From Mycobacterium sp. OTB74 (GTDB lineage Bacteria; Actinomycetota; Actinomycetes; Mycobacteriales; Mycobacteriaceae), in assembly GCF_029892685.1 (NCBI RefSeq), contig NZ_JARXVD010000024.1:1-64000 (forward strand): a DNA stretch of 64,000 nucleotides, written 5' to 3'. Positions 17,720 through 25,981 of the stretch are shown here, one piece after another. How positions within the stretch are numbered: position 1 is the stretch's first letter; each line of letters opens with the position of its first letter. The notes under the pieces were generated by a model, which was not told where the DNA came from, did not search any database, and worked only from the letters and a program-made list of their open reading frames with translations. The position numbers and the translations under genes were made by a program.

Positions 17720-18526
17720 TCAGCCGGTAATTCCGCGTAACGCCTGTGCCGTCGACTCGTCGGCGGGCAGAAACGCTTCGATGCTCAATTCGGCGGCCGT
17801 CAGATCCAGAGCTGTGCCGAACGTGGTGACGGTACTGAGGAAGGTGAGTATCTGCCCGTCGGGTCCGTCGATCTGCAATGGCACAGCGACCCCACCCAGG
17901 TCAGCTGTCCCGGAGTTCCCTCCGGGGTAGGCCTCGATCTCGTCGAGCAGATCCTGAAGTTCGGCCGAAGCACTGGTCGTGACCTCGCGCTGCAGTCGGC
18001 TGATCACATGGTGCCGCCACTGCGCGAGATTTCGTATCCGTGGCGCCAAACCGCTCGGATGCAACGAAATGCGCAGGGCGTTGGGCGATTCCAGCAATTC
18101 GGGTGCGACCCCCTGCAACAACACCGCAACGCCGGCATTCGTGGAGACGATGTTCCAGCCGTGGTCAACCGCCAGGCAGGGGAATGGCGCATAGGCGGCC
18201 AGCACGCGTTCGATCCCGGTGCGAACGGCTGACATCTCCGGATCATCGAGTGGCCGCTCGGCGTACACCGGGGCATGACCGGCGGCGAGCAGCATCCGAT
18301 TCTGTTCCCGCGCAGGGATATTCAACGCATCGGCGAGTTTGAGCACCATAGTGCGGCTCGGTGCCGAACGCCCGGTTTCGATGAAGCTCAGATGGCGCGC
18401 CGACACCTCGGCCTCAATTGCCAAGTCGAGCTGGCTGATCCGGCGGCGTTGACGCCACTGCCTCATCAGCGAACCGAATGGCGGCGTGCGGTGGGGTAGT
18501 GCCGGGCAGTTGGTGGAGGCGGTCAC
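17720..18526 (-). CDS. XRE-family regulator with a MmyB-like ligand-binding domain, 268 aa
   Basis: An N-terminal helix-turn-helix (about 17-72: LMRQWRQRRRISQLDLA, VSARHLSFIETGRSAPSR) is followed by a MmyB-like domain (about 95-260: AAYAPFPCLAVDHGWNIV, NALRISLHPSGL). Regulators of this type are common in actinobacteria and may sense fatty-acid-like ligands. The GTG at 18526 is used. It is divergent from the small membrane protein gene at 18661, which is its most likely target. The intervening 134 bp contain CTACCTCAGAGGTA near 18563-18576, a near-palindrome that could serve as an operator. Confidence 0.85.
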   Translation of the reverse strand: MTASTNCPALPHRTPPFGSLMRQWRQRRRISQLDLAIEAEVSARHLSFIETGRSAPSRTMVLKLADALNIPAREQNRMLLAAGHAPVYAERPLDDPEMSAVRTGIERVLAAYAPFPCLAVDHGWNIVSTNAGVAVLLQGVAPELLESPNALRISLHPSGLAPRIRNLAQWRHHVISRLQREVTTSASAELQDLLDEIEAYPGGNSGTADLGGVAVPLQIDGPDGQILTFLSTVTTFGTALDLTAAELSIEAFLPADESTAQALRGITG

Positions 18527-18660
18527 ACCGTCCAGTGTCGCCGCGGCGGGGCCTGATGGCGACTACCTCAGAGGTAATTGTCTCGAATACCAGCTCGGGG
18601 AAAGCTCGAACCATCCACGGAACTCGGGCAATCCGAGAACATCACAGGAGGCGAGACGAC

Positions 18661-19011
18661 ATGCGCAAGGTGTGCCCAGTCATCCCACCGAGCCCGAGTG
18701 AACCGCGCCCGGCCGCGTCGCCGATCCCGCGCTGGCTGCGAATGGTGATGGCAGCCGACCGCACCGGTTCATCCTGGTACATCGGTACCGGTTTCTTTTT
18801 CGCGCCGGCCCTGGTGTTCGTCTCGCCGTGGTCGGCCCTGACCACCGCGCTGTGGGTCCTCATCGCACTTGCCGGGCTGTGGCTCGGGCTGCTCGGCGTT
18901 GCCATGGCTACCGGTCTGGCGATGGTGCTGCGCTCCGGACAACAGGTGCCCGACGACTTCTGGCGATCGTTGCTGGATTACCCAGACCAATCCAAAATCG
19001 CTGCGCGGTAA
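18661..19011 (+). CDS. Small membrane protein, 116 aa, unknown function
   Basis: A basic, proline-rich N-terminus is followed by a TGTGFFFAPA-like first hydrophobic segment (about 40-58) and a second (about 63-92), so it probably spans the membrane twice. The ATG at 18661 is preferred because AGGAGGCGAG lies upstream at good spacing. It is divergent from the XRE/MmyB-type regulator, and in actinobacteria such regulators often control the adjacent gene. I do not recognise the family. Confidence 0.65.
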   Translation: MRKVCPVIPPSPSEPRPAASPIPRWLRMVMAADRTGSSWYIGTGFFFAPALVFVSPWSALTTALWVLIALAGLWLGLLGVAMATGLAMVLRSGQQVPDDFWRSLLDYPDQSKIAAR

Positions 19012-19015
19012 CCGG

Positions 19016-20257
19016 TTACGCAGACTTACCGGTGTAGTCGACCTGCCAGTGCTTGATGCCATTGAGCCAGCCTGAGCGCAACCGCTCCGGTGCTGCCAAC
19101 GAGCGGATGTTCGGCATCTGATCAGCGATGGCGTTGAAGATCAGATCGATGGTCATGCGGGCCAGGTTGGCTCCGATGCAGTAGTGGGCGCCGGTTCCGC
19201 CGAAGCCCACGTGCGGGTTCGGGTCGCGCAGGATATTGAAGGTGTACGGGTCGTCGAAGACCTCTTCGTCGAAGTTGGCCGAGCGGTAGAACATTACCAC
19301 CCGCTGACCCTTCTTTATCTGGACGCCGGCCAGCTCGGTGTCCTCAAGTGCGGTGCGTTGGAATGAGGTGACCGGCGTGGCCCACCGGACGATCTCGTCG
19401 GCGGCAGTCGCGGGACGTTCCTTCTTGAACAGCTCCCATTGGTCCGGGAATTCGGTGAAGGCCATCATGCCCTGGGTGATCGAGTTGCGGGTCGTCTCGT
19501 TGCCCGCCACTGCCAGCAGGATGACGAAGAAGCCGAACTCGTCGTCGGACAGTTTGTGGCCCTCCACATCGGCTTGGACCAGCTTGGTCACCAAGTCGTC
19601 GCCGGGATTGGCGCCGCGCTCGGCGGCCATGGCCATTCCGTACATGATCAGTTCGACCGACGCGGTGATGCCGTCGTTGTCGGCGAACTCCGGGTCCATG
19701 TCGCCGACCATCTGATTGGACCAGTCGAACAGCTTCTTGCGGTCTTCCTGCGGCACCCCCATCAACCCGGCGATGGCCTGCAGCGGCAGCTCACAGGACA
19801 CTTGCTCGACGAAATCGCCTGAGCCGCACGCGGCGGCTTCACTGACGATCTGTTGAGCCCTGGTGTTGAGCTCGTCGCGGAGCAACTCGACGGCGCGCGG
19901 CGTGAAAGCCCGCGAGATGATCTTGCGCAAGTGCGTGTGGTGCGGGGCATCCATGTTCAGCAGCACGAACTTGCCGCGGTCGATCTGCTCGCCGACGGCG
20001 CCTTCCTTGTAACGAGGTAGGGCTGTCTTTTCCTGGCTGGAGAACACGTCGCTGCGCCTGGATACCTCTTTGACGTCCTTGTGCCGGGTCACCACCCAGT
20101 AGCCGCCGTCATCGAATCCGCCTATGCCGGTTGGCTGTTCGTTCCACCAGATCGGGGCGACCCGGCGCATTTCTGCCAGCTCTGCGACCGGCAGTCGTTG
20201 GGCGTAGATGTCCGGGTCGGTGAAGTCGAATCCGGGCGGAAGGTTGGGTACCGGCAT
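19016..20257 (-). CDS. cyp125: Cytochrome P450, CYP125 family (steroid C26-monooxygenase type), 413 aa
   Basis: The sequence aligns by eye along its whole length with M. tuberculosis CYP125A1, the cholesterol C26-hydroxylase: NLPPGFDFTDP, FVEQVSCELPLQAIAGLMGVPQ, IVRWATPVT, and the heme loop GFGGTGAHYCIGANLARMTI with Cys360. The I-helix AGNETT is at 251-256 and ExxR at E288-R291. The ATG at 20257 has GAGGAG ten bases upstream, unlike the GTG at 20275. The usual cholesterol-cluster neighbours are absent, so this is likely a second CYP125 (as M. smegmatis has), possibly with other sterol or branched-lipid substrates. It lies 158 bp after the molybdopterin oxidoreductase gene on the same strand. 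Confidence 0.9.
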   Translation of the reverse strand: MPVPNLPPGFDFTDPDIYAQRLPVAELAEMRRVAPIWWNEQPTGIGGFDDGGYWVVTRHKDVKEVSRRSDVFSSQEKTALPRYKEGAVGEQIDRGKFVLLNMDAPHHTHLRKIISRAFTPRAVELLRDELNTRAQQIVSEAAACGSGDFVEQVSCELPLQAIAGLMGVPQEDRKKLFDWSNQMVGDMDPEFADNDGITASVELIMYGMAMAAERGANPGDDLVTKLVQADVEGHKLSDDEFGFFVILLAVAGNETTRNSITQGMMAFTEFPDQWELFKKERPATAADEIVRWATPVTSFQRTALEDTELAGVQIKKGQRVVMFYRSANFDEEVFDDPYTFNILRDPNPHVGFGGTGAHYCIGANLARMTIDLIFNAIADQMPNIRSLAAPERLRSGWLNGIKHWQVDYTGKSA

Positions 20258-20415
20258 GCTGGATGCGCTCCTCACAGCAGTGTGATCTGGCGATGACGCG
20301 GCCTCCCGCGCATACCAGCATTGCTACACCACTGATGGTGCTCATCGCTGCGGGTTCGGAAAACTCCCACGGCGGCAGTGATAAACCGCCTGAAGCAGAC
20401 CGCGGGGTCGGGCGG

Positions 20416-22674
20416 TTAGCTGGTGACGGCGCTCGAACCGACCAGCGCTTCGATACGGGCAGGCACGTGCTTGTGCCACGGCGTACCGGCGAATTCATCA
20501 CGCCAGTTCGCCGATGTCAGGCTGTTCGGGGCCACGCCGGGTATCCGGTCGTTGCCCTCCGCGTCGGTGAAGTCGAGCCCGAATCCGTTGGGCAGCGCCG
20601 CGTGTCCGGGCAGCATCGTGTCGGTGATCTCCACCGTGGCTTCTGCGCTGCCGGCTGCGGTGGTGATTCGGGCCCGGCCGCCGTCGACCAGCCGCAGGGC
20701 CGCCGCGTCCTGTGCGCTGACTCGCAGTGCACCGTCGGCGTCACGCTTGCGCCATCCGGGATCGCGGAAGATGTCGTTGGCGGTGAAGGCGCGGCGTTCG
20801 CCGGCCGACAGCACGATCGGATACTCGGGGGTGGTCAACGGTGGCCGATCGGTGCTCAGCGCAGCGAGTTCGACGAGCATTTCGGGAATCTCGAAGGCAA
20901 TCCGGTGATCTTCGTGGCTGATCAGGTTCCAGTCGTCGGCGTATTCGTGCACCGTGAACGTGACTCCCGACCGGCCTTCGAGAATGGCCGTGAACAGCGC
21001 GTTGCCGTCGGCGTGGCCGGCGCGGCGGACTGCTTCGGGGTAGGTCATGGCGGCCTTCTGTGCCAGGCCCCACAGCGCGGCAGCCCCCGCCAGTCCGTCC
21101 GGGAGTGTCGGGCCGAGCGTCTCGTACAGGACATACGGCAACACTCGACCCAGCCCTGGGTTGGCGCCGACGGCGGTCAGGAACGCCGCTGCGTATGCGT
21201 CGAGCCCATCACGGGCAGCCCGGCGCAGTGGGTCGAGTTCGGCGTCATCGACCACCCCGAGTGCGCGGACCAGCCGGGCCCAGATCTCGGGCTCCGGCAA
21301 CGTCCCCGGCAACGGCGACATCAACGGGTGCCGCAAATGGAAGGTGTTGTGCGGGAACTCGAGGTTGAAGAACGTCGCCTCGGGTTTCTCGAACTGGCTG
21401 GCCGCAGGCAACACGTAGGTTGCCAGTCGGGCGGTCTCGGTCATCGCCACATCGACCACCACCAAAAGTTCCAACGCACTGAGGGATTCGCGCACCGCGG
21501 CCGAGTCTGCGATCGAATGTGCGGGGTTGCTGCTCTCCACGATCATTGCGCGGAAGCGGTCCGGATGGTCGGTGAGGATCTCCTGCGGCACCACATTGGA
21601 TGGCACCAGCCCCGCGATGATGGGCGCCCCGGTGACTGGCGAGCGACCCACACCACCAGCAGCAAACAACGGGGCGAACGACGAATGCAGATGTTGCCCA
21701 CCACGTTTGGCGAAGTTTCCGGTCAGGATCCACAGCATCTTGTTCAGATACGAGCACAGGGTGCTGTTGGGCGCCTGCTGGATTCCCAGATCTTCGAACA
21801 CCGAAACGCTTGTCGCGCTGGCGATCCGGCGCGCCGCGGCGCGCAACAGCGTGGCGTCGACGCCGCAGCGATCGGCGAAGTCGTCGACGTCGACAGCGCG
21901 CAGGGCGTCGCGAACCGCCTCCACGCCGGTGACATGCTCGGCGAGAAATGCTTCATTGCAAAGGTTTTCCTGCACCAGCACGGCGGCCAGCGCACTCAGG
22001 CACCACGCGTCGGTGCCGGGGCGGACCCGCAGGTGGAAGTCGGCCAGTTTGGCGGTGTCGGTGATTACCGGGTCGATCACGATCATGGACCGCTGTGGGT
22101 CTTTGGCGATGTCCTGCAGCACGGTGCGGGCTCGCGGGAAGCTCTGCGACATCCACGGGTTCTTGCCGACGAACACCGACACCTCGGCATGCTCGAACTC
22201 GCCGCGGGTGTGCCCGCCGTAGAGCTGGGCATCGACCCAGTACTCGCCGGTCTTCTCCTGCGCCAACGCATTTGATCGATACCGCGCGCCGAGTGCCTTG
22301 AGGAACGCCCCACTGTATGCACCACCGAGATGATTACCCTGACCGCCACCGCCGTAGTAGAAGATCTTATCGCCGCCGTAGGTGTCACGGATCCGGGCGA
22401 AACCTGCGGCAATTTCTTCGATGGCTATGTCCCAGTCGATCTCCTCGTAGGAGCCGTCAGGCCGCCGACGCATCGGAGAGGTGATGCGGGCCTGATTGTT
22501 CTGGTAATGGTCGAGCCGCAGCGCCTTGTTGCAGGTGTAGCCCTGCGATGCCGGATGCTCCTTGTCGCCGCGGATCTTGGCCAGCGTGCGTCCCTCCAAC
22601 TGCACGACGATGCCGCAGTTGCACTCGCACAGAATGCACGCGGTGGACTGCCAGGCGGGCTGGGTTCCGGTCAT
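20416..22674 (-). CDS. Molybdopterin-dependent oxidoreductase (formate dehydrogenase/DMSO reductase superfamily), 752 aa
   Basis: The N-terminus carries a [4Fe-4S] site: Cys13-x2-Cys16-x3-Cys20-x27-Cys48. Family blocks follow (ITSPMRRRPDGSYEEIDWDIAI, GGGGQGNHLGGAY, VSVFVGKNPWMSQSFPRAR, and a molydopterin-dinucleotide-binding C-terminal domain with VRVSAQDAA and LPNGFGLDF). It should be a cytoplasmic bis-MGD enzyme. I see no selenocysteine, and the active-site metal ligand is unclear. It follows the TetR gene after 14 bp and precedes the CYP125-like gene, suggesting a TetR-controlled operon. Substrate unknown. Confidence 0.85.
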   Translation of the reverse strand: MTGTQPAWQSTACILCECNCGIVVQLEGRTLAKIRGDKEHPASQGYTCNKALRLDHYQNNQARITSPMRRRPDGSYEEIDWDIAIEEIAAGFARIRDTYGGDKIFYYGGGGQGNHLGGAYSGAFLKALGARYRSNALAQEKTGEYWVDAQLYGGHTRGEFEHAEVSVFVGKNPWMSQSFPRARTVLQDIAKDPQRSMIVIDPVITDTAKLADFHLRVRPGTDAWCLSALAAVLVQENLCNEAFLAEHVTGVEAVRDALRAVDVDDFADRCGVDATLLRAAARRIASATSVSVFEDLGIQQAPNSTLCSYLNKMLWILTGNFAKRGGQHLHSSFAPLFAAGGVGRSPVTGAPIIAGLVPSNVVPQEILTDHPDRFRAMIVESSNPAHSIADSAAVRESLSALELLVVVDVAMTETARLATYVLPAASQFEKPEATFFNLEFPHNTFHLRHPLMSPLPGTLPEPEIWARLVRALGVVDDAELDPLRRAARDGLDAYAAAFLTAVGANPGLGRVLPYVLYETLGPTLPDGLAGAAALWGLAQKAAMTYPEAVRRAGHADGNALFTAILEGRSGVTFTVHEYADDWNLISHEDHRIAFEIPEMLVELAALSTDRPPLTTPEYPIVLSAGERRAFTANDIFRDPGWRKRDADGALRVSAQDAAALRLVDGGRARITTAAGSAEATVEITDTMLPGHAALPNGFGLDFTDAEGNDRIPGVAPNSLTSANWRDEFAGTPWHKHVPARIEALVGSSAVTS

Positions 22675-22688
22675 GACGACGCCTTCCG

Positions 22689-23255
22689 TTATGCGGTCTG
22701 ATTGTCTTCAGTCGCGGCAGTCACGAGGGCGCGCAACTGCCGGTGGACGAGATCGAGGGGAGCGGTCGACTCGGTGGCGCGGGCCACCAGCACGGCACCT
22801 TCGATGGAAGTGGTGACGAGCATGGCGAGCTCCGCGGCCCGATCTGCCTCGACGCCGTCGGCCCGCAATTGCGTCTCGACGAGGTCGATCCACCGGGTGA
22901 ATGCTGCTCCGGCACGCTCGAGCACCGGCTGGTTGTCGGCTTCGACGGCGACAGCGGCGACAGGGCAGCCGGCCCGGAACCCGGTATCGCTCAACTGGGA
23001 GCGAAATCCGTCCATGACCGCGTCGAGCGACTGCAGGGCGGTTGACGCTGACGATAGCCGCCGCGCGATGAGCTCACTTGCGAAATCGATTGCTTCGCAA
23101 AGGAGTTGGGTGCGTCCACCGGGGAAGTAGTGGTATGCCGAGCCGCGCGGTGCCCCGCTGTGTGCCAGCACATCCGAGATCGCGGTCGAGTGCGCGCCGC
23201 GTTCCCGGATGAGCAACGCTGCGGAGGCGACCATGCGGTCACGGGGGCTGGCCAT
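22689..23255 (-). CDS. TetR-family transcriptional repressor (LmrA/YxaF-like), 188 aa
   Basis: The N-terminal helix-turn-helix reads RMVASAALLIRERG, then ISDVLAHSGAPRGSAYHYFPGG, typical of the LmrA/YxaF group, followed by a C-terminal ligand-binding domain with AGCPVAAVAVE. The ATG at 23255 is preferred because GAAGGG lies upstream; a longer frame to 23297 would run through the operator-like palindrome. That palindrome (23283-23302) lies 28 bp before the start, as expected for autorepression. The downstream gene is only 14 bp away. The likely regulon is this gene, the molybdopterin enzyme and perhaps the CYP125-like gene. Confidence 0.87.
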   Translation of the reverse strand: MASPRDRMVASAALLIRERGAHSTAISDVLAHSGAPRGSAYHYFPGGRTQLLCEAIDFASELIARRLSSASTALQSLDAVMDGFRSQLSDTGFRAGCPVAAVAVEADNQPVLERAGAAFTRWIDLVETQLRADGVEADRAAELAMLVTTSIEGAVLVARATESTAPLDLVHRQLRALVTAATEDNQTA

Positions 23256-23282
23256 GCCGGGAGTTCCCTTCGTCGGGACAAT

Positions 23283-23302
23283 TATGTATAGCAGCATACA
23301 TA
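23283..23302. promoter_or_regulatory. Palindromic operator candidate for the TetR-family gene
   Basis: TATGTAT-AGCAGC-ATACATA is a perfect 7-bp inverted repeat with a 6-bp spacer, A+T-rich in a G+C-rich genome. It lies 28 bp upstream of the TetR start, where a repressor would cover the promoter. TetR proteins typically bind such 15-20-bp palindromes. Confidence 0.65.
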
Positions 23303-23416
23303 TGGCAATGGGACGAACAGGCGATCAAAGGCCGGAAAACTTATTCAAAAACCCCACCATCAACGGCGGTACCGGGAGCACCATTGGTTACGGACGTTTG
23401 TGGGGAAGGGGTTCAG

Positions 23417-23917
23417 ATGCGGATCCTCGACAGTGCAAAGCGAACGACAGCTGCCGTCGTGTCGGCGGCGGCGACCTGCCTCGTGCTCATCGGCCCCGCG
23501 ATGCCCGCCTGGGCTGACCCTCCGGTGGCACCTGGGCCGGCCGGCGATCCGGCCCCGCCGGCAGCGGCGGCTAATCCCGCTCTACCGGCGGCAGCGGCCG
23601 GTCGGGCACCGCAAGCAACTCTGCCCTCGGCGACCGACGCAAGGGCCAATGCCTCGACCCCGGTCGGGGTGCCACACCTGCTCAGCCCCGACAACCTGCC
23701 GCCATACACGACGACCAGTTCGGACGGCTCTCAAGATCAGGACCGGCTGTCGTATCTGCGTGACGTATGGCACGCGATCCAGAGCCACGAAGTCAGTCCG
23801 AGCCAGGCATTGGTGCTACTGGCTCAGCGGCCGATGGATCCCGGCGCCGCACCGCCGCCAGGACTACCAGCCGGTCCGCAGGCACCGCCACCGGTCTCCG
23901 CCCCGCCCGTCGGCTAG
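23417..23917 (+). CDS. Exported proline/alanine-rich protein with a YLRDxWH motif, 166 aa
   Basis: A signal peptide (about 1-34, ending AWADP) leads into a Pro/Ala-rich segment and a short ordered-looking block containing LSYLRDVWHAIQSHEVS, then another Pro-rich tail. The ATG at 23417 has GGGAAGGGG upstream. The same YLRD-x-WH block occurs in the exported protein at 62588-63208, so the two are paralogues of one mycobacterial family. Function unknown; a cell-wall or secreted role is inferred from the signal peptide only. A large stem-loop follows the gene. Confidence 0.75.
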   Translation: MRILDSAKRTTAAVVSAAATCLVLIGPAMPAWADPPVAPGPAGDPAPPAAAANPALPAAAAGRAPQATLPSATDARANASTPVGVPHLLSPDNLPPYTTTSSDGSQDQDRLSYLRDVWHAIQSHEVSPSQALVLLAQRPMDPGAAPPPGLPAGPQAPPPVSAPPVG

Positions 23918-23948
23918 CTGGACGCCGCGTCGATAGGCGGTACCGAGG

Positions 23949-23996
23949 TCGACGAAATGGCGGCGAGAACCCTCGCGGCTAGCGCCATTTCGTCGA
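23949..23996. terminator. Large stem-loop between two convergent genes
   Basis: TCGACGAAATGGCG (23949-23962) and CGCCATTTCGTCGA (23983-23996) form a perfect 14-bp stem. The 20-base loop contains its own 5-bp hairpin (GCGAG / CTCGC). It lies between the ends of the proline-rich protein and nitronate monooxygenase genes and is a likely bidirectional terminator. Confidence 0.75.
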
Positions 23997-24015
23997 TCTG
24001 GACGGCGCCACGAGA

Positions 24016-25149
24016 CTATTCGGCGGCGGCCTCATTGAGTTCGTTCAGCCTTCCACTGGCCTCGAGGTACTCCTGCACCCAGCGCTCGATTACGGCTGAG
24101 GTCTTCTCGACCTTGGTGAACTGCCCGACGACCTGGCCGACCGGGTTGAACGCCACGTCGACGCTCTCGTTGGGGTACTTGTGCGTCGCGGCGACGGCCA
24201 TGCCGGACACCATGTACTGCAACGGCATTCCCAGCGGCTTCGGGTTCTCCGGCTTCTCCCAGGCCTCGGTCCAATCGTTGCGCAGCATGCGGGCCGGCTT
24301 GCCGGTGAACGAGCGGCTGCGCACGGTGTCCTTGCTGGTGGCCTTCGCGTAGGCCGCGTGCTGCTGCTCGGTGTGCTCGCTCTCCTCGACCATCACCCAC
24401 TGCGAACCGGTCCAGGCGCCCTGCGCGCCGAGCGCCAGCGCCGCGGCGATCTGCTGGCCGCTGCCGATACCGCCGGCGGCCAGCACCGGAATGGGCGCAA
24501 CCTCCTTGACGACCTGCGGCCACAGCACAATTGAACCGATCTCGCCGCTGTGCCCGCCGGCCTCGCCGCCCTGGGCGATGATGATGTCGACACCGGCGTC
24601 GGCGTGCTTGCGGGCCTGTGAGGGCGAGCCGCACAGCGCCGCCACCTTGCGGCCCTCTTCGTGGATGTGCTTGATCATGTCGGCCGGGGGAGTGCCCAGC
24701 GCGTTGGCGATCAGGGTCATCTTGGGGTGCTTCAGCGCAATCTCGACCTGTGGGGTGGCGGTCGCCTCGGTCCAGCCCAACAGCTGCAGCGCGTCGTCGT
24801 CACTGTGGTCGACCGGAACGCCGTGGTCGGCGAGGATCTTCTTGGCGAACGCCAGGTGCTCCTCCGGCACCAGCGCGTTGAGCTGCTTCTTGAGTACCTC
24901 AGGATCGAGGTCAACCTGGTCCATGCCCTCGTACTTGTTCGGGATGACGATGTCGACGCCGTACGGGTGATCGCCGATGTGCTCGTCGATCCAATTCAAT
25001 TCGATCTCGAGTTGTTCCGGGCTGAATCCGACCGCGCCCAGCACGCCGAACCCGCCGGCCTTGCTGACCGCGACCACCACGTCGCGGCAGTGGGTGAAGG
25101 CGAAGATCGGATATTCGATCCCCAGTTGGTCGCAAAGTGCGGTGCGCAT
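24016..25149 (-). CDS. Nitronate monooxygenase / 2-nitropropane dioxygenase family protein, 377 aa
   Basis: This FMN-dependent TIM-barrel protein starts MRTALCDQLGIEYPIF. It contains the family blocks AGGFGVLGAVGF, DIIIAQGGEAGGHSGEIGS and VLAAGGIGSGQQIAAALALGAQG, which bind FMN phosphate. The length and opening resemble M. tuberculosis Rv1533 as I remember it. Members oxidise alkyl nitronates or act as flavin oxidoreductases in lipid breakdown. The ATG at 25149 has AAGGAG nine bases upstream; the longer frame would extend through the operator. A perfect KstR-type box lies 40 bp upstream, so sterol-linked control is likely. Confidence 0.88.
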   Translation of the reverse strand: MRTALCDQLGIEYPIFAFTHCRDVVVAVSKAGGFGVLGAVGFSPEQLEIELNWIDEHIGDHPYGVDIVIPNKYEGMDQVDLDPEVLKKQLNALVPEEHLAFAKKILADHGVPVDHSDDDALQLLGWTEATATPQVEIALKHPKMTLIANALGTPPADMIKHIHEEGRKVAALCGSPSQARKHADAGVDIIIAQGGEAGGHSGEIGSIVLWPQVVKEVAPIPVLAAGGIGSGQQIAAALALGAQGAWTGSQWVMVEESEHTEQQHAAYAKATSKDTVRSRSFTGKPARMLRNDWTEAWEKPENPKPLGMPLQYMVSGMAVAATHKYPNESVDVAFNPVGQVVGQFTKVEKTSAVIERWVQEYLEASGRLNELNEAAAE

Positions 25150-25188
25150 GCGAAGCTCCTTGAGTCTGCTACGTGACGAAGATTGAAC

Positions 25189-25202
25189 TGAAACGTGTTC
25201 TA
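25189..25202. promoter_or_regulatory. KstR-type box between the nitronate monooxygenase gene and the divergent gene at 25331
   Basis: TGAAACGTGTTCTA matches TNNAACNNGTTNNA at every fixed position, the consensus of KstR, the TetR-family repressor of cholesterol catabolism in mycobacteria. It is 40 bp upstream of the minus-strand gene and 129 bp upstream of the plus-strand gene. Confidence 0.65.
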
Positions 25203-25330
25203 GTTTTCTACCGCGTGGCGGACTGTCACGCAATGGGACACGGCATCGGTTAATGACATTCAGCGAGAATGCCATTACCGTTTTTGTGAATAGCCTTAGC
25301 ACCACCGTTTGTTCCGGCGAAGGGCGAATC

Positions 25331-25981
25331 GTGACTCAATGGCTTGACCACTCGCTCGTGCTGGCTGCCGACTATCGGGTGCCCAACCCCGCCAACGTCG
25401 CGCCGGTGTTGGAGCGCAGTGAAGGCGCCCTGGCCGATCTGGGCGCACACCACGTCGTGGTCTACACCTCCACCACTGACCCTGAGCGCGTGCTGGTGAT
25501 CATGGCCATGAATGCCCGCGAACCGGTGCTGGAGGTCATGCGGTCGCGGGTCTTCTTCGACTGGTTCGACGCGGTGGGCATCGAGGACATTCCGGCGGTT
25601 TTCGCCGGCGAACTCGTAGAGCGACTGACCTTCGAACCCGACGTCGTATCGGAGGCGCCGCAGGCGGTGGCTGTGGTGATCACCCCGGTCGATGATGTCG
25701 CGACGCTGGTGAGCCACATCAACAGTTCCGATTTCCGAGCCGCCGGCATCCGCAGGATGTTGATCTTCAGTGCGTTCGACAATCCGAATGAGGTCATGCT
25801 GCTGTTCGGGCTGCGTGATGAGAACGGCGCCGCTACCTGGCTGGCCCACTCGGACGCGACCGCGGCCTGGTTGGACGAGGCCGGCATCGGTGCCTACCCG
25901 CCACTGTTCGTCGGAAGATACCGGCATCTGATGCGCGTTGCCGGAGACGTCAGTGAGGGCGACGGGAAAGCTACGCCCTGA
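25331..25981 (+). CDS. Hypothetical protein with two internal repeats, 216 aa
   Basis: The protein seems built from two similar alpha/beta halves. Residues about 20-105 (HHVVVYTSTTDPERVLVIMAMN) and about 115-205 (RRMLIFSAFDNPNEVMLLFGLR) share the same strand-helix pattern, followed by FFDWFDAVGIEDIPAVF and AWLDEAGIGAYPPLFVG respectively. Each half resembles a small ferredoxin-like fold. The GTG at 25331 has GAAGGGCG upstream; the longer frame has no support. It is divergent from the nitronate monooxygenase gene across a KstR-type box. Its TGA overlaps the ATG of the Bfd-like gene (TGATG). Function unknown. Confidence 0.7.
   Translation: MTQWLDHSLVLAADYRVPNPANVAPVLERSEGALADLGAHHVVVYTSTTDPERVLVIMAMNAREPVLEVMRSRVFFDWFDAVGIEDIPAVFAGELVERLTFEPDVVSEAPQAVAVVITPVDDVATLVSHINSSDFRAAGIRRMLIFSAFDNPNEVMLLFGLRDENGAATWLAHSDATAAWLDEAGIGAYPPLFVGRYRHLMRVAGDVSEGDGKATP

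Noticed and set aside
20258..20415. KstR-type box upstream of the CYP125-like gene
   Set aside because: I looked for TNNAACNNGTTNNA here and found none; control is more likely through the upstream TetR operator.
20263..22275. 670-aa plus-strand ORF opposite the molybdopterin oxidoreductase
   Set aside because: It is the antisense frame of a convincing enzyme gene; the repetitive His/Gly/Arg-rich translation is typical of shadows.
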